Source: Bradyrhizobium liaoningense (GTDB lineage Bacteria; Pseudomonadota; Alphaproteobacteria; Rhizobiales; Xanthobacteraceae). Taken from it: a DNA stretch of 64,000 nucleotides. This document shows positions 25,444 to 32,939 of this stretch, piece after piece (position 1 is the stretch's first letter; the number at the start of each line of letters is the position of its first letter). The notes below the pieces were generated by a model that saw only the letters and a program-made list of their open reading frames with translations, was not told the origin of the DNA and made no database searches. Position numbers and translations under genes: made by a program. The stretch covers positions 96,453-160,452 of the forward strand of contig NZ_JAFCJT010000017.1 of assembly GCF_018130785.1 (NCBI RefSeq), given 5' to 3'.

Positions 25444-26214
25444 ATGAGTTCGATGACGATTGGACCGATCGCGGGGTCTGCTGCCGACCCATCCGAGCGC
25501 AGTGCGCTCCTGTTCTGGATGATCTTCACCGGGCTGTCGATCTTCGCCGTCGTGCTGCTGTGGCGGTTCGGCCTGATCCGTCTGATGCTGACCTCGGACC
25601 GCACCTACATTTCCAGCGTGATCGCGCTGCTCTATGTCGTCACCTGCGGCCACTGCTTCCTGCGGACGCGGGCGATCGCCCGTGAAGGCGCGGCGGCGCG
25701 GCGCTGCCGGGCGGTGCTCGCGGCCCCCGGGGGCAGCAAGGTGCTCGACGGCAGCGCAGCTGCGCTGCCACGCGGGCTGGTGCGGGACCACATCGAGAGC
25801 CTCGTGACGAAAGCGTCAGCGCAGGACTACCGGGCGGTCGACCAGACGCTGCTGCTGCGCACGCTGGCCGACCGCCTGCGCGGCTCCAACGGGTTCGGTG
25901 CCTTCGTCTCGGACACGCTGATGAAGCTCGGCCTGCTCGGCACCATCATCGGCTTCATCATCATGCTGGCGCCGATCGCGGGGCTGGATGCCGCCGACAA
26001 GGTCGCGATGCGTTCCTCGATGGGGCTGATGAGCGACGGCATGGCGGTCGCGATGTACACCACGCTGGCGGGCCTCGTCGGCTCGATCCTGGTCCGCATC
26101 CAGTATTACATGCTGGATGCCGCGACCCAGCGGGTGTTCTCGGATGCGGTGGTGCTGACCGAGACCTATGTGACGCCGGTGCTGGAACGCAAAGGCGCTG
26201 GAACCGCGTCATGA
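25444..26214 (+). CDS. MotA/TolQ/ExbB-like proton-channel protein
   Basis: 256 residues with four predicted membrane helices: 21-42, 54-74, 158-180 and 200-220, and a cytoplasmic loop of about 80 residues between helices 2 and 3. This is the ExbB/TolQ/MotA topology. The pore-helix signatures KLGLLGTIIGFIIMLAPIAGL and DGMAVAMYTTLAGLVGSIL match those families (LGLLGT and TTLAGL). CCAGGAG precedes the ATG at 25444. It overlaps the next gene by 4 bases (ATGA), implying a complex. It is not next to tonB, tolR or flagellar genes, so it belongs to an uncharacterised stator-like group. Confidence 0.82.
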   Translation: MSSMTIGPIAGSAADPSERSALLFWMIFTGLSIFAVVLLWRFGLIRLMLTSDRTYISSVIALLYVVTCGHCFLRTRAIAREGAAARRCRAVLAAPGGSKVLDGSAAALPRGLVRDHIESLVTKASAQDYRAVDQTLLLRTLADRLRGSNGFGAFVSDTLMKLGLLGTIIGFIIMLAPIAGLDAADKVAMRSSMGLMSDGMAVAMYTTLAGLVGSILVRIQYYMLDAATQRVFSDAVVLTETYVTPVLERKGAGTAS

Positions 26215-26897
26215 TGGATGACTTTGGTCTCTATCCGCGCGAGGAGCCGTTCGATCCGCTGGGCGTGATGCTGTTCAAGGCGCTCCAGGTGATCGCCTTC
26301 CTGTTCTTCCTTGCGCTCCTCGCGGTGTCTCCGGATGCCAAGGACGGCAAGATCGACTCCAAGGCCGAGTTCATGATCACGCTGGACTGGCCGGACAATC
26401 ATCCCGACGATCTCGACCTGTTCGTGCAGGATCCCGCCGGCAATATCGCCTGGTATCGCCACCGCGAGGCCGGCTTCCTCACGCTCGACCGCGACGACCG
26501 CGGCGGGGCCAACGATTTCATCATGGTCAACGGCAAGAAGATCGCCTCGCCGATCCGCGAGGAGATCGTCACAGTGCGCGGCATCGTCGCCGGCGAATAC
26601 ACCGTCAACGTCTCGCATTTCGTGGCAACGACCGGCGAACCGGTCCAGGCTAATGTGAAGGTGCAGAAGCTCAATCCAACCGCGCAGGTGGTGTTCGACA
26701 ACAAATTCACGCTCGACCACACCGGCGACGAGAAGACCGCAGTGCGGTTCCGGCTCGATGCCGAGGGCAAAGTGGTCAATGTGGACCAGCGGCCGAAATC
26801 GCTGCTGGAGACCTTTCGCACCGGCTGGCGCAACGGCGCCGATCTCGACCCGAGGACCGGTGTGAGCAAGAACGCTACGAGGGTGCGCCGTGACTAG
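26211..26897 (+). CDS. Membrane-anchored periplasmic protein of a stator-like cluster
   Basis: 228 residues. One helix (about 18-40, LGVMLFKALQVIAFLFFLALLAV) is preceded by FDP with Asp15 and followed by a periplasmic domain. That layout is like ExbD, TolR or ZorB subunits, but no TolR or OmpA domain is seen. The domain begins MITLDWPDNHPDDLDLFVQD ... RDDRGGANDF, an Asp-rich beta pattern reminiscent of DUF2135/pre-peptidase-like folds that can bind calcium. It is translationally coupled to the channel gene, so partnership as the stator's second subunit is inferred. No known family assigned firmly. Confidence 0.65.
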   Translation: MMDDFGLYPREEPFDPLGVMLFKALQVIAFLFFLALLAVSPDAKDGKIDSKAEFMITLDWPDNHPDDLDLFVQDPAGNIAWYRHREAGFLTLDRDDRGGANDFIMVNGKKIASPIREEIVTVRGIVAGEYTVNVSHFVATTGEPVQANVKVQKLNPTAQVVFDNKFTLDHTGDEKTAVRFRLDAEGKVVNVDQRPKSLLETFRTGWRNGADLDPRTGVSKNATRVRRD

Positions 26898-27495
26898 CCT
26901 GCAGACAGTGATCCTCACGCTGTCGGTCGCCTACGCCGTCATCGGCGCGCTGCTGCTGGTCGTGCTGGTCTATGCGCGGCTGCACTGGTCGCTGAAGGCG
27001 GTCGCGGTGGTCGTGACCAGCGCCTTCTATGTCGTCAGCTTCACCGAAATGCGAGGGTTGCTCGGCTGGGCCAGCGCCGACCGGCTGCCAACCTCCTTCA
27101 AGCTGCTGAAGGCCCGCATCGTCGAGCCGCATTCACTGGAAGGCGATCCCGGCTCGATCTATCTCTGGGTCGAGCAGCTGGACGAGGATAATCGCCCGAG
27201 CGGCATCCCGCGCGCCTTTCGTGTGCCCTACAATGACAGGCTGGCCGACAAGACCCATGCGGCGGAGAACGAGATCGCGTTGGGACATCCGCAAGGCGGC
27301 CGTGCCGCCGATTTCGGTGGCGGCGATGGCAGTCTCATTGACATGGTCCGGGAATATGTGACGCCGAAGACCATTTTGGAGACCACCGGCGGCGATTCCT
27401 CGACCGGCGAATTCCTCCCACCTCCGGCCGGCGCGCAAGGTGCGGTGTTCACCCCGATCCCGCCGCCCCGGATGCCTCCGAAGGACGAGCAATAG
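26890..27495 (+). CDS. Hypothetical membrane protein of the stator-like cluster
   Basis: 201 residues starting at GTG inside the previous gene's last codons (8-base overlap). Two hydrophobic segments at about 6-28 and 33-52 are followed by a soluble region (IYLWVEQLDEDNRPSGIPRAFRVPYNDRLADK) and a proline-rich tail (FTPIPPPRMPPKDEQ). I know no family. Tight overlap with its neighbours argues it is a third component of the same membrane complex. Confidence 0.65.
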   Translation: MTSLQTVILTLSVAYAVIGALLLVVLVYARLHWSLKAVAVVVTSAFYVVSFTEMRGLLGWASADRLPTSFKLLKARIVEPHSLEGDPGSIYLWVEQLDEDNRPSGIPRAFRVPYNDRLADKTHAAENEIALGHPQGGRAADFGGGDGSLIDMVREYVTPKTILETTGGDSSTGEFLPPPAGAQGAVFTPIPPPRMPPKDEQ

Positions 27496-27572
27496 GCCCT
27501 CACCATCGCCGCAGCGGCACGCTGGAAAACGGACACGCACTGGCGCATCTTCTTGACGTCCCTCAATTTGGC

Positions 27573-27591
27573 CTTATCGGCTTCCGATAAG
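27573..27591. other. Hairpin between the membrane genes and the phosphoesterase/kinase genes
   Basis: CTTATCGG-CTT-CCGATAAG is a perfect 8-bp stem 78 bases after the third gene and 21 bases before the phosphoesterase start. It lacks a T run, so it may be an attenuator or an mRNA processing site rather than a full terminator. Confidence 0.4.
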
Positions 27592-27611
27592 ACCTTTGGG
27601 GTGGAGGGTGC

Positions 27612-28352
27612 GTGCTTCTCGCTGTCTTCTCGGATATCCACGGCAACCGGCAGGCGTTCGAGGCCTGCCTGAAGGCTGCCCGCGCGAAGGGCGCGGAGCG
27701 GTTCGTCCTGCTCGGCGATTTCGTCGGCTATGGCGCCGATCCGGAATGGGTCGTGGATACCGCGATGGGTCTGGTCCAGGAGGGCGCCATCGCCGTTCGC
27801 GGCAATCATGACGAGGCGGTCAACACCACGACCGAGAGCATGAATGCGGAGGCGCAGATCGCGATCGAATGGACGCGCGGGCGGCTCGACGTGGCGCAGC
27901 GGCGGTTCCTCGCAGAGCTGCCGATGCTGGTTGAGGACACCGACCGCTTGTTCGTGCATTCGGAAGCCTCTCACCCGCATCGCTGGCACTATGTCCGTTC
28001 GACGGCGGATGCCGCCAGGAGCCTGATATCGACGCCCGCCCATGTCACCTTCTGCGGGCACATCCATCGCCCGGCGCTCTATTCGATGTCGGTGACGGCG
28101 AAGATGACCGGCCTCGTGCCCAAGACCGACGTTTCCGTGCCGCTCCTGCGCGGGCGGCAATGGCTTGCCGTGCTCGGCTCGGTCGGCCAGCCTCGCGATG
28201 GCGATCCATCCGCAGCCTTCGTGCTGTTCGACACCGTATCGTGCCAGATCACCTATTGCCGCGCGCCCTATGACATCGCGAGCGCGGCGAACAAGATTCG
28301 CGAGAACGGCCTGCCGCCCTGGCTCGCCGACCGGCTGTCGCAGGGACGATAG
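27612..28352 (+). CDS. Calcineurin-like metallophosphoesterase
   Basis: A 246-residue member of the metallophosphoesterase superfamily with all metal motifs: FSDIHGN (Asp8, His10), LLGDFVGYGADP, RGNHDEAV and CGHIHRPAL. Length and order resemble small YfcE/ApaH-like phosphatases and protein phosphatases of the PPP-like group. Start GTG at 27612 with GGAGGG just upstream. It is followed after 6 bases by the Ser/Thr kinase gene, so it could reverse the kinase's phosphorylations; this is inferred from position only. Confidence 0.88.
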   Translation: MLLAVFSDIHGNRQAFEACLKAARAKGAERFVLLGDFVGYGADPEWVVDTAMGLVQEGAIAVRGNHDEAVNTTTESMNAEAQIAIEWTRGRLDVAQRRFLAELPMLVEDTDRLFVHSEASHPHRWHYVRSTADAARSLISTPAHVTFCGHIHRPALYSMSVTAKMTGLVPKTDVSVPLLRGRQWLAVLGSVGQPRDGDPSAAFVLFDTVSCQITYCRAPYDIASAANKIRENGLPPWLADRLSQGR

Positions 28353-28358
28353 AGGCCG

Positions 28359-29792
28359 ATGCCGCAATCCCTGGTCAAATCGGGCGCCGAGATCGACGGC
28401 TATACGATCGGTGAATGCGTCCATGCCGGCGGCATGGCGACGCTGTGGACCGTCACCCATCCCGGCATCGACGTGCCGCTGCTGATGAAGATCCCGCGGG
28501 TGTCGGAGGGCGAGGATCCCGCTGCGATCGTCTCGTTCGAGATGGAGATGATGATCCTGCCGCGGCTCGCCGGGCCGCACGTGCCGTCGTGTTTCGGCAC
28601 TGGCGACTTCGCGCACCAGGCCTACGCTGTGATCGAGCGCATTCCCGGGACCACCCTCTACAAGCGGCTGCCCGACCTGCCGCTGCCTTATGACGAGGCG
28701 CGGCAGCTCGTCGCGAAGATAGCGACCGCGCTCGCCGATCTGCACCGGCAGAACGTGATCCATCACGACATCAAGCCGAGCAGCATCATGTTCCGCGATA
28801 GCGGAGAAGCCGTGCTGATCGACTACGGCCTGTCGCACCACAATCATTTGCCGGATCTGTTGCAGGAGGAGTTCCGCCTGCCTTACGGCACCGCACCCTA
28901 TATGGCGCCCGAGCGGCTGCTGGGTGTGCGCGACGATCCGCGCAGCGATCTGTTTTCGCTGGGCGTGCTGCTGTATTTCTTCACCACCGGCGAGCGGCCG
29001 TTCGGCGAGGGCGAGACGCTACGCGCGATGCGTCACCGGCTGTGGCGCGATCCGCATCCGCCGCGCAAATTGCGCAGCGACTATCCGCCCTGGCTTCAGG
29101 AGGTGGTGCTGCGCTGTCTCGAGATCGAGCCGGTGTGGCGCTATCCGACCGCGTCCCAGCTCGCCTTCGATCTCGCCCATCCGGACCAGGTCAAGCTCAC
29201 CGCGCGTTCGGAACGGCTGAAGCGCGATCCGCTCGGCGTCGCCTGGCGGCGGCGCTTCAACCAGGGCGTCATGGCGCCGCGCGCGAAATCGGACGTCGCC
29301 GCGCAAATCGCCTCCAGCCCGATCCTCGCGGTCGCGCTCGACACTGTGGAAGGCGCGGGCGAGCTGAACGAGGCGCTGCGCGTGACGACCGAGCGCATTC
29401 TCGCGACGCTGCCGTCGGCGCGGCTCGCCTGCGTCAACGTGCTCAAGCTCAACCGCATCGCGATCGACCGGACGCTCGACGAGCAGGGCTCCAACAAGCA
29501 TATCGACCGTCTGGTCGCGCTCCGGCATTGGGCGACGCCGCTCAAGCTGGATGAGAGCCGGCTGTCGGTTCATGTGCTGGAAGCCGTTGATCCCGCCGCG
29601 GCGCTGCTGGAATTCGCCGAGGTCAATCAGGTCGACCACGTCATCATCGGCGCGCGGCAGAGCTCGTTCCGCCGCACGCTGCTCGGCAGCGTCTCGGCCA
29701 AGGTGGCCTCGGAGGCGGCCTGCACCGTCACCGTGGTGCGGCCGCCGCGGATGGCTGCGGCGAAGCCAGACGCCGGAGTGGTGTGGGGCTAG
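28359..29792 (+). CDS. Ser/Thr protein kinase fused to a universal stress protein domain
   Basis: 477 residues. Hanks-type kinase domain at about 14-275: glycine-rich ECVHAGGMATLW, Lys44 in LLMKIPR, catalytic loop IHHDIKPSSIMF (Asp137, with His replacing the Arg of HRD), DYG instead of DFG (155-157), APYMAPERLLG (APE at 183-185), and SDLFSLGVLLYFF. Residues 320-465 form a UspA domain ending IIGARQSSFRRTLLGSVS and CTVTVVRPP. There is no membrane helix. The HRD change to HHD places it among kinases that often lack activation-loop control. Last gene of the stator-like cluster. Confidence 0.9.
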   Translation: MPQSLVKSGAEIDGYTIGECVHAGGMATLWTVTHPGIDVPLLMKIPRVSEGEDPAAIVSFEMEMMILPRLAGPHVPSCFGTGDFAHQAYAVIERIPGTTLYKRLPDLPLPYDEARQLVAKIATALADLHRQNVIHHDIKPSSIMFRDSGEAVLIDYGLSHHNHLPDLLQEEFRLPYGTAPYMAPERLLGVRDDPRSDLFSLGVLLYFFTTGERPFGEGETLRAMRHRLWRDPHPPRKLRSDYPPWLQEVVLRCLEIEPVWRYPTASQLAFDLAHPDQVKLTARSERLKRDPLGVAWRRRFNQGVMAPRAKSDVAAQIASSPILAVALDTVEGAGELNEALRVTTERILATLPSARLACVNVLKLNRIAIDRTLDEQGSNKHIDRLVALRHWATPLKLDESRLSVHVLEAVDPAAALLEFAEVNQVDHVIIGARQSSFRRTLLGSVSAKVASEAACTVTVVRPPRMAAAKPDAGVVWG

Positions 29793-29798
29793 GGAAGA

Positions 29799-29990
29799 TC
29801 ACGCCGCGTGGGCGGCGTGGACGGAGCGCTTGCGGCGGATCGGCCAGCAGAATTGCGGGCCGGGCTCGCCGTGATCCGCGCTACCGCCAAAATACTGGAT
29901 GATCTCGCGGCAGGGCTCGCAGTTGAAGAGGTTACGCGACGCGGATGCCTTGGTCATTTCCTTCAGGCAGTTCGGGCAGTGCGGCTTCAT
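29799..29990 (-). CDS. Small zinc-ribbon protein (63 residues)
   Basis: Two CxxC knuckles, CPNC and CEPC, lie 16 residues apart, with MKPHCPNCLKEMTKASASRN at the N-terminus. This is the pattern of a zinc-ribbon, often a nucleic-acid or protein-binding motif. It is convergent with the kinase gene, with 6 bases between the stops. No family name is assigned. The start at 29990 is chosen because it begins immediately before the first knuckle. Confidence 0.6.
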   Translation of the reverse strand: MKPHCPNCLKEMTKASASRNLFNCEPCREIIQYFGGSADHGEPGPQFCWPIRRKRSVHAAHAA

Positions 29991-30012
29991 CGGGCTTAGT
30001 CCAGAATACAAT

Positions 30013-30192
30013 TCAATGCCGGCGCGGTGACCGGAGTGGGTGATCCAGGTCCGCCGTATCGGGCCCGGTGTCGTCGCGCATCTCGCCTTCGGTGCGTTCG
30101 AGCCGACCGAAGAAATAGTCGAGGTCAGGATGCGGGCGCCGCGGGATGCGGCACCTGCGCTTCAGCTGACGCTTCACGAGCGCGATCTGCAT
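30013..30192 (-). CDS. Small hypothetical protein (59 residues)
   Basis: MQIALVKRQLKRRCRIPRRP is followed by HPDLDYFFGRLERTEGEMRD and an acidic tail. The ATG lies 4 bases after the stop of the 46-residue ORF upstream, an operon-like junction. It has an acidic, helical middle and a basic N-terminus. No family recognised. Confidence 0.4.
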   Translation of the reverse strand: MQIALVKRQLKRRCRIPRRPHPDLDYFFGRLERTEGEMRDDTGPDTADLDHPLRSPRRH

Positions 30193-30196
30193 GGGC

Positions 30197-30337
30197 TCAG
30201 GCCCGGTACCAGTCGCGGCGGACGATGCGGGCCGAACGTGCCGGGACCTTCACCGGTCCGGCCGATGGGCCAAACACAACAAACGCACTGAAACCAAGCC
30301 ACAACGCCACGCCAGTCCAGACCAGGGTCGTCGTCAT
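30197..30337 (-). CDS. Small single-helix membrane protein (46 residues)
   Basis: MTTTLVWTGVALWLGFSAFV is followed by VFGPSAGPVKVPARSARIVR and RDWYRA: one N-terminal membrane helix and a short basic tail. GGGAGC precedes the ATG by 6 bases. It is followed by the 59-residue ORF with 4 bases between. Function unknown. Confidence 0.5.
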   Translation of the reverse strand: MTTTLVWTGVALWLGFSAFVVFGPSAGPVKVPARSARIVRRDWYRA

Positions 30338-30427
30338 GATGTGCTCCCGCGAAAACAGGCAAGAATCACTAGCGGTGATTTGCACGAATCAGGGAAGTCC
30401 GGAGGAGTACGGATCAAGATTGCAATT

Positions 30428-31033
30428 TTAGGCATTGCGCGTCGCAGCACTCGCAAGAGCCGCAGCTTTTTGCGTGTGCGACCGCCGCATCGTGCCGGCG
30501 CGCGCGCCTTCGAGGATATCCCGGACGCGCGGAGCGTCTCGAACACAGCGAAATCCATAGCGGCCGGTGTAGTCGGCATCGGGCGAACGGGTCGATCGTC
30601 CTGACGCGAAGTTGAGGTGGCCGGCGCCACCGCCGATGTCCAGGATTTCAAGGACCGCGTCCATCGCCTCGAACGACGTCTGGCTCGCCGTCCGTCGGCC
30701 CCAGGCCGTTCGCAAGATCAGCGCGCGGCGATCGGTGATCACATAGAGCGTCTGCAGGTCTTGCAGCAGCATCACCAACGGAGCCGCAACCATCGCAACT
30801 CCGAGCATCACGAGAGGTTGGGCCGCTCGGTCGATCCAATCGCTTCTGATGGCGATGACGGTCAGCAACAGCCAGGGGAATCCGATCCACCACAGAAATC
30901 GCCACATGATCATGCGGGCGACGCCGTCGGGCTGGCCCTGCCAGATCACCTGCTCGCCGTCCTGCAGGGCCTCGACGAGCAGGCGCCGCAGGCCTGCGGA
31001 AAACAGCGTGGCGCGGATTTCATCCATTCGCAT
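30428..31033 (-). CDS. Membrane protein with bacterial PH-like domain
   Basis: About 201 residues. The N-terminal LVEALQDGEQVIWQGQPDG and the later YVITDRRALILRTAWGRR are the hallmark pair of bacterial PH-like (bPH2/YdbT-type) membrane proteins. Two membrane helices lie between them (about 45-65 and 72-90). The C-terminus GRYGFRCVRDAPRVRDILEGAR completes the domain. The start is uncertain between ATGs at 31033 and 31027. It lies 43 bases downstream of rpe on the same strand. Function unknown. Confidence 0.7.
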   Translation of the reverse strand: MRMDEIRATLFSAGLRRLLVEALQDGEQVIWQGQPDGVARMIMWRFLWWIGFPWLLLTVIAIRSDWIDRAAQPLVMLGVAMVAAPLVMLLQDLQTLYVITDRRALILRTAWGRRTASQTSFEAMDAVLEILDIGGGAGHLNFASGRSTRSPDADYTGRYGFRCVRDAPRVRDILEGARAGTMRRSHTQKAAALASAATRNA

Positions 31034-31076
31034 TGGTCGCAGCGGCCACAAGGCCGGTTCGGACCGCGAATGGCCG

Positions 31077-31778
31077 TCAGATGGCCTCGCCGCGCGCCGT
31101 TGCCGCCGCGTTGCGGATCGCGGCGATGTTGGTTTTGTACGCGTCCTGCGTGCCGCCCCTGAACACGGAGGTGCCGGCGACGAAAGCGTTGGCGCCGGCC
31201 GCGGCCAGCGGGCCTGCGACATCAGGGCCGACGCCGCCATCGACTTCGATGTCGATCGGACGTCCCGCCGTCATCGCGCGGATGTCGCGGATCTTGCCGA
31301 TCGCGGAGGGGATGAAGGCCTGGCCGCCAAATCCGGGATTGACCGACATCACCAGCACGAGGTCGACGAGGTCGATGACGTATTCGAGCACGCTGATCGG
31401 GGTGCCCGGATTGAGCGAGACGCCGGCCTTCTTGCCGAGTGCGCGAATCGCCTGGAGCGAGCGGTGCAGGTGCGGACCGGCTTCCGCATGCACGGTGATG
31501 TGGTCGCAGCCGGCTTTGGCGAAGGCCTCGAGATAGGGGTCGCAGGGCGAGATCATCAGATGCGCGTCGAAGATCTTTTTGGTGTGCGGGCGCATCGCCT
31601 TGATGACGTCCGGGCCGTAGGAGATGTTGGGAACGAAATGACCGTCCATCACGTCGAGATGGATCCAGTCGGCACCGGCGGCGTCCACCGCGCGTACCTC
31701 TTCGCCGAGCCTGGAGAAGTCCGAGGCCAGGATCGAGGGCGCGATGGCCAGGGGGCGGGGGGCGAAGGCTTGGGTCAT
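31077..31778 (-). CDS. rpe: Ribulose-phosphate 3-epimerase
   Basis: A 233-residue TIM-barrel enzyme interconverting ribulose 5-phosphate and xylulose 5-phosphate in the pentose phosphate and Calvin pathways. Seen: APSILASDFSRLGEEV, DWIHLDVMDGHFVPNISYGP (metal-binding His and Asp), VMSVNPGFGGQAFIP and IDIEVDGGVGPD. Length fits. It is divergent from the EF-hand gene, with a sigma-54 promoter pointing the other way in between. Confidence 0.96.
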   Translation of the reverse strand: MTQAFAPRPLAIAPSILASDFSRLGEEVRAVDAAGADWIHLDVMDGHFVPNISYGPDVIKAMRPHTKKIFDAHLMISPCDPYLEAFAKAGCDHITVHAEAGPHLHRSLQAIRALGKKAGVSLNPGTPISVLEYVIDLVDLVLVMSVNPGFGGQAFIPSAIGKIRDIRAMTAGRPIDIEVDGGVGPDVAGPLAAAGANAFVAGTSVFRGGTQDAYKTNIAAIRNAAATARGEAI

Positions 31779-31961
31779 GGCGCGGTTTCCCGTGGCGGCC
31801 GAACGACGAATGGGCCTCGCCTAACATGGGCCTCCGTGGCGGGCAATGCAGGGGAGGCGTGCTTCCTGTGGGCGGAAATTTCTGCCGCGACCGGCATGAA
31901 TTGCCGTTGTTCCCGAGGCCCACAAAGCACGGCGAATGCGGATTTCATTGAGCTTTTTGCG

Positions 31962-31978
31962 CTGGCACGGCGCTTGCT
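31962..31978 (+). promoter_or_regulatory. Sigma-54 (RpoN) -24/-12 promoter
   Basis: CTGGCACGGCGCTTGCT matches the consensus YTGGCACGNNNNTTGCW at every fixed position, with the required 10 bases between GG and GC. Transcription would start near 31990 and read into the EF-hand gene at 32033. Sigma-54 promoters need an enhancer-binding activator; none is encoded in this window. Confidence 0.85.
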
Positions 31979-32032
31979 GACTTCACCTCCAGAGCATTGA
32001 CCGCGGCATGCCGCATCGGTTGGAGTTGTGCA

Positions 32033-32824
32033 ATGTTGTTTGCCCTTGGTGCCGTATCGAGTGCGCTCGACGCGATCCAGTCGCTGACGAATTCGAAATC
32101 GTCCTCGTCGACCCAGAAGACGGGATCTTCACAAAGCGCGCCGACCAATCCGTTTGCGATCGACAGCGGCAGCAGCAGCACGACCAGCGGCGCGGCCTCG
32201 TCGGTCAATGCGGGCAAATATCCGCAGATCTCGCCGGAGACGATGAACGCGTTGTTCGCCGCGCAGAGTCAGTCGACGGACAACACGAGCGGTGCGACCA
32301 GTGCATCGACATCGAGTTCCACGTCCTCGACGAGCCGGGATGCCGCGCTGAAGGACCTGTTCTCGCAGATCGACGGGGACGGCGACGGCAACATCACCAA
32401 GTCCGAATTCGAGAGCGCGCTGGGGGCCGGCGGCACCAACCTCGCGCAGGCCGACGACGTGTTCTCGAAGATGGATACGAATTCCGACGGCAGCGTAAGC
32501 CTCGACGAGATGTCGAAAGCGCTGAAGAGCGGCCATGGCGGCCACCACCACGCGCAGGGTACGGACGGTTTGGGCAATGGATCGGATTCGTCGTTGCAGT
32601 CCAGCGGTGGCTCGACCTCGACCACGACGACCGCCGCCGACGGCTCGACCACCACCACCGTCACCTATGCCGACGGCTTCAAGATGTCGACGACGGTCCC
32701 CGGCGCCTCCAGCTCCTCCGCCAATTCGGCCTATGATCTGTTCGCGCAGTTGATGCAGCGGCAAGGCGGGCAGGGGCAAGGCGCCTCGGCGACTGCCGGC
32801 TCGTCCATGTCGATGAGCGTCTAA
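32033..32824 (+). CDS. EF-hand calcium-binding protein with Ser/Thr-rich linkers
   Basis: 263 residues. Two canonical EF-hand loops: Asp114-Glu125 (DGDGDGNITKSE) and Asp148-Glu159 (DTNSDGSVSLDE), which should bind calcium. The rest is low-complexity: a Ser/Thr-rich segment (20-105), a GHGGHHHA histidine cluster and a Ser/Thr/Gly tail. TTGGAG stands 7 bases before the ATG. No clear signal peptide, although MLFALGAVSSALDAI is hydrophobic. A consensus sigma-54 promoter drives it. Function unknown; such proteins act as calcium sensors or buffers. Confidence 0.85.
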   Translation: MLFALGAVSSALDAIQSLTNSKSSSSTQKTGSSQSAPTNPFAIDSGSSSTTSGAASSVNAGKYPQISPETMNALFAAQSQSTDNTSGATSASTSSSTSSTSRDAALKDLFSQIDGDGDGNITKSEFESALGAGGTNLAQADDVFSKMDTNSDGSVSLDEMSKALKSGHGGHHHAQGTDGLGNGSDSSLQSSGGSTSTTTTAADGSTTTTVTYADGFKMSTTVPGASSSSANSAYDLFAQLMQRQGGQGQGASATAGSSMSMSV

Positions 32825-32939
32825 GCGGTAGCCTTCTCGACTCGGGGCGTGTGCAAGCTTGACCGGCCCGAACCAGTCCAGCGCGGCCAAAGCAACCAAT
32901 CCCATTCCCATCAGATCGAATTCTTCGTAATGATGGCGC

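Noticed and set aside
27228..28847. 539-codon minus-strand frame opposite the phosphoesterase and kinase genes
   Set aside because: Composition is that of an antisense frame and all recognised motifs are on the plus strand.
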